Made by a program: the position numbers and the translations under genes. Of a stretch of 64,000 nucleotides of DNA, positions 30,899 to 41,741 are shown in pieces. This DNA is from Teratosphaeria epicoccoides (Eukaryota; Ascomycota; Dothideomycetes; Mycosphaerellales; Teratosphaeriaceae), in NCBI GenBank assembly GCA_021401465.1, contig JADDMT010000042.1, forward strand, positions 1 through 64,000. Reading direction: 5' to 3'. Below the pieces are notes generated by a model, which was not told the origin of the DNA, did not search any database, and saw only the letters and a program-made list of their open reading frames with translations. Within the stretch, counting starts at the first letter, position 1. Every line of letters begins with the position of its first letter.

Positions 30899-32126
30899 TC
30901 ACGTACGCACCTGAGCACTGGCTTGCTGCTGCTGACCCACCATCCCATTCTTCGGCTCCGGCGGCGGTCCCAACGCAGCAGTCGTGTCCGGCAGGTTTCC
31001 TATAGCCTTGACCAGCCACGCCTTCTCATCATTGAACTGCTCATCATCTGTCCGATCCTCCAGAAACTTCGGCAGGAACTTCAGTAACCTTGCCTTGTTC
31101 ATGACCAGGAATTTCTGCACCTCGTAGCTTTTGTTCGGGTTCGCAGCAAAGATCTTGAAGACGTGGAAAGCTTCGTACTGCACCATGCGCCGATCATCTT
31201 TCAGTTGCCACATGATGAGTTTGAGGTTATCGCCCGAATCGACGTAGCGGGTCATGACTTCGTAAAATTGGCGGTCGAGGAGGACTTCGCCAAGGAGTTT
31301 TATGCTCTGCCGCTTTGTGACGTACGATTCTGATTTTATCAGTATGTTGTTGTACCGCTCAAAGAACATGTCGAAGTTTGTGGAGATGTAGGCGGAGACC
31401 AAGGGCTTGTGTTTGGTGAGGATGAGGCGGAAAAGGTCAAAGGCGTCGGCTGAGACTTCGAAGCTGCTTTTGTCGATCCAGTGGAAGAACTGCCAGAACA
31501 CGCCTTGGCCTGATGATGGTTTCGAGACATCGACATCGTTGTAGATGTCTAGAGTTCGGCCGTTGGGCCGTGGCTCGTCGTACAGGACGATGGCGGCCAC
31601 GGCGTCGTGTTTGATCGCCTCCTTCAGTATTCCGCCGCAAGGGCTCGCGCTTTCTCTTCGCTCGTAGCCCCTGCACAACCTGACTATCAGCTCCGGACAG
31701 TCTCGTATTATCTGTTGTAGTGCTTCAGGCTCTTGACTGTGATTTGTTTGGTTTCGAAACCGGAAGACGTTTGAGATGATTGTCTGGGTGTCTTTTCGGG
31801 CTTCGAAAGGGAGTCGAAATATGTTCTCGACCAGAGGGGCCAGAATGCCCTCCGCGAGGATGGCGGTGACCAAATTGTAGACCTGATCCGGTGCCGCTTC
31901 GATCTCGGGAGTGCCTTGAAGTGTGACCTTCATCTGAGAAAGGTTCCGCGACAGGTCTTCCTCCGTCTGGCATGTCTGGGTCAGTAATGCTTCGAGCGAT
32001 TTGCCGTATCTTATGTACCTTTGGCAGCGGCTTGTCTTCCGTCGCCAGTTTCTGTAGAAGCTCTTTGGTTCCCTTGACAAGATCCAGAGCGGATCTCTGT
32101 CGATTCCGCCCAAACAAGAACGCCAT
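30899..32126 (-). CDS. HYM1: Mo25/Hym1 scaffold of the RAM (NDR kinase) network
   Basis: Helical-repeat adaptor that activates germinal-centre kinases (Kic1 in yeast) within the RAM/MOR pathway, controlling polarity, cell separation and hyphal morphogenesis. Exons 32019-32126 and 30899-31975; a 43-bp intron joins DKPLPK to TCQTEEDLSRNLSQMK. 394 aa, close to other fungal members. Family blocks: MAFLFGRNRQR start, DVSKPSSGQGVFWQFFHW region, DAFDLFRLILTKHK, YVTKRQSIKLLGEVLLDR, VQYEAFHVFKIFAANPNK and the C-terminal KFLPKF. The whole sequence is armadillo/HEAT-like alpha-helical repeats with no catalytic site. It sits on the opposite strand between two hybrid histidine kinases, a placement with no known functional meaning. 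Confidence 0.95.
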
Positions 32127-34157
32127 GGCGCGTGTAGCGCTTCAAGGCGCTCGTTGTATGTCCGACTCAGCCCCGATGTAGTCCTTCTTTTCTGTTGCTT
32201 CTCCTGCAAATAACAATCCGCTCTCGATTGTCGGTCCGACGTCGTGCCCGAAGCAGGTGACAATAATATCAGTGCCTCGTGCAGAGAATAGACTTCTTCT
32301 TTTCATGCATGCATGTTTTCCCCAAAAGACACCACGATTCAGGGACAAGCACCCGGCTCCGCGTGGGGTTAGTTGCGGGGCAACGCCTTCTTAACTTCTT
32401 TCTGTGTGTCGGCTTTCTACGTTGGACGTTCCGATAATCACATGTCGTTCTATACGCTGCGAAACCTTGCATACAAGTAGTCCTGATACATGGTGTGTGG
32501 CGTTCTGTCCATGGTTAGCAAAGAGTCACTTCGACTTTGCGCAAATTCTTCCGACAGCACACATTGAAAGAGAAACAGCATAAATTGAAAGAGTTATCCT
32601 TATTGTGCCCCAGAGATGAAGACCATGAGTGCTGTAGTAAATGCCAACGGGCCCGTCAGCTAACGCATTCTGCTCAACGCCGCTCTGTACGGCGGCAAAC
32701 GAGACAGCGGAGGCGTGTTCTTGCTTGATTCACGATGGGTCGCCCTCCTATGTAATTGACCCACGTAAGACCATCTGCAGGCCCGGGAATTGAACCATTG
32801 CGTGCTGTGCAAGAATGAGCGGCAGGATCTACACAAAGGCATGGGATGCGGACCTGCGTGATGTTGACGGTTCTTTTCGAAAGACGATGGCTGCTCGTCG
32901 CCGTCATACTACTGGTAGCCTGTAGGGGCAGCCCATGATTTCGGTAGCCCTTCCCAGGATCTGCCCCTGAATGTCTCGCGAGTCGGTCAGCAGTCGATGG
33001 CAACGCTGTTGTTGATGGGACAACTCCGGAGGTCAAGAAGTCGTGCTCGTGATCGCTTATAATTGTGCTTGTGAGTGATGATTTCAGCTGGACGACCGAA
33101 GCAGAAAATGCCGTATTTCTGCCCAGCCCTCCAAGACGGCAGTTGTAGCTGACATAGCCTTTAAGCATGAGTGAAGATTACAACTAGAATACGCTTGACA
33201 GGGCAGCCACGCGATCGCCATCCTGCGGCGAACTCTGTGCCCACTACCTTACGGCGACGATTCACGCGTCACTCTTACAGCGGACTTGTTTCGGGATGAG
33301 CAGACTAGGCGGAGTCGTGTGGCTTGCCAGGAGATAATGGTACGGCGGTGATGGCCTTGGCAGAGTTGCGCACAACGAAGAAAAGGACAGTCGGAGGAAA
33401 TACCGTGACACCTCCAAAACAATAATGATCGCGTTCCATATACGCTTTGATGTAACAGGTACCATGCATTAGTGACGCTAGCGAGGTGTCCATGTTCCGT
33501 CTTCAGGTACTAGCCACTAGGAGAGGCTGGAAGAGCAGTTGAAGCAGGTGCTGAAGTCGACGAGGCTATCCGCTATCGAAGATACACGTCTTGGCGAACG
33601 GCAAGCGACTCATTCTGAAGATGCCGGGGTGAACAGTTGGGAGGGTGATTCGTGAAGGCCAGCAAGCGGCAAGCCAGCCATCATTTCCGAGTTCTGGTGA
33701 TTGGTGGACGGCTTCTCGCGAGCACGTGCATTGAGCTGAGTCCATGTGTGAAGCGTGTGTGTTGGCTGGCAATTCCATGTCTGAGCACGCCCAATACCTC
33801 GTAGTGTGCGTAGTGGTAGCCGTCGAGTCTGCGAGTGAGACGCATCTGCATGGGTTCCGGTGCCAGGCGAAATACTCTTGCAATATTATGTTGTTGTGAA
33901 GGCTTCCGGCGCAGGACCCGCACCCCGAAAATCGGGGTTCAACTACGTCACACCAAGCGAGCACCTGCAAGGGTCGTCGCGAGGGAGAGGAAAGGACGGC
34001 GCTGTCGCGCGGTCTTCACGTCGGACCACGTTGTAGTCGTCATCGAGTTGTCCTTGAAGGTACCGATGCGTTCGGATCGCCCGAAGAAGAGCGCGGGACA
34101 ATCGCTGAACGATTGGGAGGCCTGGGCGGGAGCGTAGGAGGCACAATCATCCGCGCA
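32127..34157. other. 2.0 kb upstream region of HYM1 and histidine kinase 2
   Basis: Both neighbours start away from this stretch, so it holds two promoters. The largest open frames (32674-33168 minus, 33566-33970 minus) have no recognisable family and poor coding character. GGTTCAATTCCCG near 32782-32795 (minus) resembles a tRNA T loop, but the T stem does not pair and no acceptor stem is found. An undetected leader exon of the kinase is possible. Confidence 0.45.
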
Positions 34158-37100
34158 ATGAAGTCTGCCGCCAGTCCGCAGCAGACACAGGACGAGCCTG
34201 AGCATGATTCTCCGCCAACCGACGCTCCAGCGGCCTCTCACGGGGAGCGCTTGACCACACGACCGCATATCGTTCGTTCGCCCCCCGGACGCCTGTCCGA
34301 GCTTGGTCCGGCCACGATTCAATATGACAGATCGCCAGAGAATCATGATCAGTCAGATGCTGTCCGGGCAGGCGCGGAGACGGGCAAGCCTTTCAGTCAG
34401 CACCCAGCATCAGCCAGCGAAGAGGAGAAGCTGGCAGGCCTGAAGAAAGCTGTCAACGCCAAATTGATGGCGCAGGTGCGCAAACGCAGCAGCTATGGAT
34501 CCCAGAAGCGTGTGTCGCCAATTGCAGAGGAAGGCAGTGGTGCGCATATGTCGCCTTCGTTGAACGCGGCTTTTGCAGGTCCAAGTCCATTGGAGCCCGT
34601 CACTCGTCCTCTGTCGACATTGTCAACGCAGTCGTCACACTCAACCATGTCGGCCCAGTCAACCCAGTCTGCTGAATCCACGGAGTCGAATCGCACAGTG
34701 CGGGCAAGCATTCCACCGACCCCTGCTGCCGAGACCAAACCTCTGCGCACCCCATCGTATCCGTTCCCCTACGTGCCTGGCACACCTCGCTGGTCATCGA
34801 GTTTCCATCAGCCGTTCACAACCCTGTCGCCGACAGCGTCCTCGTACCAAAGCGCCGACAACGAGACGCCTGGTAGGGCAAGCGCGAGCCTGACATCAGT
34901 TGGTAGTACTCCTGCGGCCACTGTTCAGGACTTCATGCCTGCTAGTAAGACCGATGCATCTGAGGATCCACGATACCCGACACCCAGCCTGTACGACTTG
35001 GTGTTGTCGCTCAATGCCGAGCCCGGCTTAGATCAGTGGTGGGATATTGTTACGAATATGATGCACGAACATTACAGAGCAGAGCGTGTGACCCTGGTCA
35101 TGCCATTAGACCCGACAGATATTGAGAATGTTCCTTGGGCGCAGAAGGCCACATTTTCAATGAACGGGCGAGAGGAATTTGTGCCGCATCGAACCGTGCT
35201 CGAGCAGACGTCGCATGTCAACCGACCGGATGTCGCATTCAGAGCGCCATCCACCGAGGCGCCGCAAGACTTCCAAATGCAGAAACTGCACCCCGAACGC
35301 TTGCGACCGCGTCTCGAATCGCGACACTCATATGCTGGTCACATCCGTGATCCGCAGACAGTCACGCTCGATCCCGCTACAAAACCTGGCGCGAGACCGT
35401 CGGGCCCACAGCGCATTGTCACGCACGCGCCTGGCATGCCTGGTGGCATCGGGCCTGGCCGAGCGCTGCCTCAGCGTCTCCCGTCTACAACTAATCTCAG
35501 GAATCTGTCACTTACCGATCCTGACTTCAGTAGTATCGCAGGCGGCTTCGACGCCGGACCATATGCTGAGGTCTTTGACAGCCTGCGAGCCTTGAATCAT
35601 GAAGCGCGACCTCTGATTGAGCCTGCCGGAGTCAACAGAGTGCTGGAGCGAGGTCGGGTCGTGACGATCACAAGGGATTATACATCGGACACCTCAGAGT
35701 CTAGTGACAGCCGTGCATCCAATCGCAATGACATGGGCGAGACGCCTGCCGCGGAGACCGAGCTCAACTTTGGCAACTACCGTCGCATACTCGCATCTGA
35801 GAATGCCAACGTCCTTCGGAGAGATTACGAGGAGTATGAGCAGTATCCAGCGTCGCCCTGGGCGCAGTCTCCTGCGCCTTCTCCGGCTATCCAGGCGGAC
35901 GAGGAGACCAATCCATTTTTCGCATCTGAAGAGCAGCAGGTTGAGGATTCTTTCAATCCAACCAGTACTACACCTAGAGATTATCGCCAGTACACTCAAG
36001 TAGATGCTATCGGTGTAGACCGTGCCAGCACGATCATACATATCCCATTGGTGCATCCAGTCCTGTCGCAGCCCATGCAATCTTTGAGGATGCGGCAGTC
36101 AACCGATCGGCCTGGGCCACCTCAACGAAGCAATACAATTGATCAGGAGAGGAAGGCGCCAATCGCTATCTTGTCGCTTCTCAGTGAGACAGTGCCATAT
36201 CCTCCAAACTTCACTAGATCGCTTGAGTTACTTGCGCCGCATCTGGCAACGTCCTTTGCCATACAGCAGCAGTTCTCGTCCCAGCAAGCTCAGGCAGTTA
36301 CTCTACGACATCGTCGGACCGCATCCGGACACAACGTCAACCAGACACCGATGACCATTGAGCCGGCTTCACTTGATGATATTATTCATGCTGAGGTTGA
36401 AGACGCACCTGGGTCAATGTCGGGTGAAATCACGAGTCCATCAGACTATTCCGGTAGATCCAAGCATTCACCGCTGGGTACGCCTGGATGGCCTGACAGC
36501 GGGTGGACGATCAGCAGATCAGCTGCAGGAACACCATGCTACACGGGCACCGAGATAGTTGACAGCTACTTTGAAGCCAAGAAACGCGCTGGAGGTCGCA
36601 GCGCAAGCAATGCAAGCGCCTCTGCGCATGCTACGCCCGCAAAGATCTCAAGCAAGCCGCCTTCATCGTCAGACAATAGATCTACTTCTGGCAAAGACGA
36701 TACGAAGACGCCTCGCAGCGACCAAAAACCGAGAGCCAGCAGATCATTGAAAGAAGAGCGCTCACCGTTGAAGGCATCACCAGAGGACGAGCGTCGCGCG
36801 GCTGCTTCTGTGGATTCGCCATCGAGACCTAACATGCGACACTCAGTGTCTCACCTTATTGATCAAAATGCTGCGAACACCGCACGTAGACATTCTCTAC
36901 TCCACTCGTATGGTGCTGACTTCGAGTCATCCTTCGGTGGCCTTTCCAGCAACCTTGAACCGGCGACTCCCAACATTGGCGGGCATGCCAGGAAAGGATC
37001 ATACGGCGATGACATGCCACCACCTTCGGAGCGCCTATTGCGCACCATCATTGACAGCGTTCCTGTACAAATATGGACCGCGCGTCCTGATGTGGGTCAA

Positions 37101-40100
37101 GTCACTTGGGTCAATTCGAAATTTCTCACATACCGTGGTTTGGGGGCGCGTGAGGTTCTCGCTGACCCATGGGCATCCCTGCACCCAGATGACCGGTCTG
37201 ACTTCATGGCGAGCTGGACGCGGTCTCTGCGCACAGCACAGCAACTACAGCAGAAAGTGCGCCTCAGGCGCTTCGATAAAGAGTTTCGATGGTTTTATGT
37301 TCGAGCTGCGCCTCTGAAGGACAGACGCCAAAAGATCGTGCACTGGATCGGAACTATGATGGACTTCCATGAGCAGCATCTGGCCGAGCGCAACGCTGCG
37401 AAGAGTAAGGAGACCGCGGCATCAGAAGCCAAGTATCGTGCACTCGCAAACAGCTCACCGCAGGTTGTCTTCGCGGTCGACAAGAACAAGGGCGTCACTT
37501 TCTGCAACACGCAGTGGCTGCATTACTCCGGCCAGGCTGAAGCTCAAGCGCTCGGCGTTGGGTTCATGGATCATGTTCATGCCGATGACTTGGTAAAGTG
37601 CAGACTGCCAACGTTCGACGAAGGATCAGATCTGCCGAAAGGCGTTCCAACATCAGTGCCTCCGGATCTTCAACGCACTGATACCTACTCTGCACAATCT
37701 TCAAGTGGCTCGTCTGACACAACAGAACGTGGGCCAGGGAATGGGAGCTCAGATTCTTCACCCGTCACGCAACAGCCATCACAGAGGAAGCTGTCAAAGC
37801 TTGCAGAGACAGGTATTTTAAAGGTTGCTCGTGATGCTGACGGCCGACCCTCGTACTCTACAGAAGTCAGGCTCAAGTCGAAAGACGGCAACTACCGCTG
37901 GCATCTAGTTCGAGTGCTGCTCGCGGAGCCGATGCTGCAAAATGTGAATGAGGAGGAAACCTGGTATGGTACTTGCACGGACATCAATGACCACAAGACG
38001 CTTGAGAGAGATCTTAAGGAAACCATGGACGAGAAGTCACGCTTTCTGAGCAACATGTCCCACGAGATCCGCACACCATTGAACGGCATAACTGGAATGG
38101 TCAACTTCCTCATTGACAGCAGCCTCACTGCAGAACAGATGGAACATGTGAACATCATCCGGGCAAGTACAGAAGGCCTGCGTGGATTGATCAACGATAT
38201 TTTGGATCTGTCCAAGGCCGAGGCCGGCATGATCCATCTTAGTCACGACTGGTTGTATCCACGAGCTCTGATCGAAGAAGTCAACGACCTGACATCTGCT
38301 ATGGCGATCGACAAAGGACTTGAGCTCAACTATCTTGTCGAGGAAGACGTTCCACCACAAGTAAAGGGCGACCGCTTTAGAATCCGCCAGGTGCTTCTCA
38401 ACGTTATAGGAAACGCGATTAAGTTCACCGAGGAAGGCGAGGTTTTTGTGCGCTGTAGCAAGTTGAATTACACGGACGACGAGCTACAGGATCATGAGAT
38501 GTTTATCAAATTCGAGATCATCGACACTGGCCGTGGATTCACTGAGAAGGAGGCCGAGCACTTGTTCAAGCGTTTCAGCCAAATCGACGGCAGCAGTACT
38601 CGACAGCATGGTGGGACGGGCCTCGGGCTCGTCATTTCGCGACAGCTCGCCCAGCTTCACGGAGGAGATATGACTGCCAAAGGCACGCCGGGCAAAGGCT
38701 CGACCTTCACCTTTTTCATCAAGATGAAGCTACCATCGAAGAAGGACCAGCCTCCAGTACCTCCGCCGACGCCGGGAGTCGGCAATGTCCCGATACTACC
38801 AATGTCACCGGGATCATTTGCCACGCCACCCCCTCTTCCGACATCAGGACGGACTCCTGCCAAGCAATCGCCGACTAAGAGTCTTATGGACCTGACAAGA
38901 TCGCCTTCACCGTATGCGTCGCCGGACCAACGCGGGTCGCCATCTTCTGGGAGCTCTGCACCTTCTATCGCCACGACTCGTACGGATAGTCTGCGCTCTG
39001 AGCATTCCTCCGCATCTTCCTTCATTCCTGATTCGACATCCGAGGATACCACGCAGATGAATTTGTCATTACCATCGCGATCTAAGGGAACTGTATCCAC
39101 TGCCTCAAGCACTTCGGGAGCGTCGACCGAGACGATCAAGCCTACTGGAACGTCGACGAACATAACACTGACGTCGCCTAGCGGTCGTCTTGCGGCGCCG
39201 CCAATGTACTCAATACTGGTGATCTGCCCGCTGAAATACAGCCGAGAGGCCACGGTTCAGCATATTGACAAGACTCTGCCGCGAAACGTCCCTCACCAAG
39301 TCACAGCACGGGCACACGTGGATGATTGCTACATGATGCTGAGTGGCCACGATCCAATAGTGTTCTCACACATCGTGCTCTTTCTGCAAGCTGTTGATGA
39401 GATTCTTGCGCTCATGCGGCGGGTGCTGTCTTCCACGCATCATTCGGGGACAACAGTTGTCATCATCAGCGATCTCGCTCAACGAAGGAGGATCATGGAG
39501 CAGGCTCCGGAATACAACTATGACTTGCTTGGAGTGGAGCGGAAGCTGCGTTTCGTCTTCAAGCCGCTCAAGCCGTCCAGATTCGCCGTAATCTTTGACC
39601 CGCAGAAGGAGCGCGAGATGAGCACGGACAGAAACCAAGACAATGCACAGCAAGTAGCACTTACGCAGAAACAAGTGTTTGAGGACTTGAAGAAAAGGTT
39701 CGCCAACAGAGGGATACGAGTCTTGCTAGTCGAGGATAACAGAGTCAACCAGATGGTGAGTCCACTCAAGCATGTTGTTGTACATTCGTTCTGACAAAAA
39801 ACGCAGGTCGTTCTCAAATTTCTAGCAAAGATCGATGTCCCCGTTGACACAGCATTGGACGGTGTGCAGTGCACCGACAAGATGTTCTCGCATCCGCACG
39901 GCTACTACAACATCATTCTTTGCGACCTACACATGCCGAACAAGGACGGGTACCAGACCTGTAAGGAAATCCGGAAGTGGGAAAGGAAGAACAAATATCG
40001 TCACTTGCCCATCATTGCGCTCTCGGCAAACGTGTTGGGCGATGTATACCAGAAGTGTGTGGAAGCTGGTTTCAACAGCTATCTGACCAAGCCTGTCGAG

Positions 40101-40214
40101 TTCAAGGAGCTTAGCCAGACTTTGATCACCTTCTTGGACCCGGAGGATCCGGATAAGCCGCATGAGTTCATGAGTGCTAAGAAAGATATGAAAGGCAACA
40201 GTGCATCGTGGTAG
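34158..40214 (+). CDS. PAS-containing giant hybrid histidine kinase
   Basis: Second hybrid two-component sensor of the window, 2,001 aa, exons 34158-39755 and 39807-40214 (51-bp intron inside the receiver, NQM|VVLKFLAKI). Long Ser/Thr/Pro-rich N-terminus; a GAF-like fold seemingly split, with its halves at about 272-335 and 620-720; PAS 1 about 955-1075 (TIIDSVPVQIWTA, FRWFYVRAAPLKD); PAS 2 about 1093-1285 with a Ser-rich insertion; HisKA SHEIRTPLNG (phospho-His 1302); HATPase with NVIGNAIKF, DTGRGF, GGTGLGLV; a receiver-like region about 1683-1815 lacking the phospho-acceptor Asp; then a true receiver, VEDNRVNQ to CDLHMPNKDG (phospho-Asp 1906) and TKP. The earlier in-frame codon at 34113 is TTG, so I start at the ATG at 34158. 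No membrane segment, so presumably cytosolic. I do not assign a specific fungal class. Confidence 0.93.
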
Positions 40215-40846
40215 TACTTACAGCGATAAGGGCTGCGCACAGAGGCGCGATTGGAGAGGGAGCATTTCTTGGGGGTTTGAGCATGGAATTTTGTTTGGCG
40301 CGATGACCAAGGCCACCGTCTGCATGAGCGTAGGCGCAGGTTGCACAATCGTCCGACGGTTTTTGAGCGTACATTTGGAAGCATGGCGCGAGAGGTTGAT
40401 GCATAGCGAAGGCGCATGACTACGGAATGGCGGAACGGAGCCTTCTACTTCTCGCCTACTTGTAGGAACCTCAGCAGCATGTAATCTTGTCAGGTTATCT
40501 TGAGACATGAGACGCTTGTCACGGACCCAAAATGTGCAAGAATGTCGGGGGTAGGGCTGACAGCTCACACAGTCCAGCATAACTTTGTATTGTATGCCCG
40601 CAAGAATCTGACGCTTAGAAGCTATGGACGATACCTTGCTGGGCCAGTGCGGCGGACATCTGGTCACGGCAGGCGCGAGGCTGGCACTATGACATATTCT
40701 CCGTCCAGTCCTGCATGTCCGTCACGCAGATCGACGCTGTAGCCAGCTTCTTGTCGTCAAATTCTCCAGCGCTGGTATCCACCGTCACTTCACCAATTGC
40801 ACTGCAGCACTGTTGGAGGTATCCACCGTCGTTTCACCATCCACAC
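40215..40846. other. Convergent spacer, histidine kinase 2 and eL30
   Basis: 632 bp without a gene. Its right end carries an imperfect duplication of about 47 bp (see the next entry). Confidence 0.6.
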
Positions 40847-40863
40847 TTAAGCAGTGTTGGAGG
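40767..40863. repeat. Imperfect tandem duplication at the eL30 stop
   Basis: GGTATCCACCGTCACTTCAC (near 40772) and GGTATCCACCGTCGTTTCAC (near 40818) are followed by similar CAG(C/T)(A/G)(C/T)TGTTGGAGG words, making two units of about 45 bp. The second unit runs into the last codons of eL30. Confidence 0.7.
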
Positions 40864-41435
40864 ACAGGATGTCGGAGTCACCGGCGTCGAGGATAGCCAT
40901 GGTGGAGCATCGGAAGAGCTTACCGCAGGCAGTACCAAGCTCGATCTGTGTCATCAAAGTCAGCCATTCATATTCCCTCCACAGCTCGCATCGACGAGGC
41001 TGCTTCGCAGGGCTCTGCTTGAGCAACACCCTCAGAACTGGTTGAGAAGCTCTTTTGCGGGCTTTTTGCCTTCCAAAGCCACTGCAAGTCCCTTCGCTGG
41101 GCAAGCATGTACGCGCTGAGCATTTGTTGGGAGAAGTGTCCGCTTACGTTGTTGCCGGAGAAGTGGTGGACGGGGGTCTTGGCCAACATGCTGTAGTCTG
41201 TCTCGCTGGTCAGTACAACTTCGTACACGTCGCGTGTCCAGACATTCCACGTACACTCAAGCTCGGACTTGCGAAGAGGAGGAGTGTTGCCAGCGATGAT
41301 GATCAACTTGGCCTTTCCAGAGCGCAGAGTCTTGAGAGTAGACTTGTAGCCGAGAGTGACCTTTCCGGACTTGATGGTGAGAGCCAATTTGGCGTTGATG
41401 TTGTCCGAAGACTTGGTGCTCTTCTTTGGGGCCAT
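40847..41435 (-). CDS. RPL30: 60S ribosomal protein eL30
   Basis: Component of the large ribosomal subunit. Three exons, 41255-41435, 41148-41197 and 40847-40945; introns of 57 and 202 bp. The joined product starts MAPKKSTKSSDNINAKLALT, passes NTPPLRKSELE-Y-YSMLAKTPVHHF, SGNN and IELGTACGKLFR, and ends DAGDSDILSSNTA: 109 aa, standard for the family. The tiny 50-bp middle exon is fixed on both sides by the conserved protein. In budding yeast L30 binds its own transcript to block splicing; the larger second intron makes a similar loop conceivable, but I saw no K-turn I could defend. Confidence 0.95.
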
Positions 41436-41741
41436 TGCGACTGATGCTGTGGCTGTGGACGAATTTTGCAGGCGTTGGAAGGCTGTTCGCTGGTCGTCTG
41501 TCAAGACTCCATTTTCGCGGTGTTCGTTACGGGATCAGCCGCAACCTTAAATCAATCTCCTTGGCACCTCGGGCATATCTACGTTTCACATGATCGGACG
41601 GTTCTCTGGACACGACGGAAGTAACGATCTCTGTTATGTCGGCATTCATCTGCATTGCACATATTTGATGATAAGTCAGGATGCGACGGACACCACGTCT
41701 TTCTGGTGGAAGTGCCATCGCATACACATCGATCGACTGAA
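41436..41741. other. Short spacer between eL30 promoter and hexosaminidase 3' end
   Basis: 306 bp. It must contain the eL30 promoter and the 3' end of the upstream gene; no element stands out. Confidence 0.5.

Noticed and set aside
32780..32800. GGTTCAATTCCCG (minus) as a tRNA T loop
   Set aside because: Only two of five T-stem pairs form and no cloverleaf could be drawn.
40946..41147. snoRNA in the second eL30 intron
   Set aside because: CTGA and TGATGA words are present but not in C/D-box order with terminal stems, so I do not call one.
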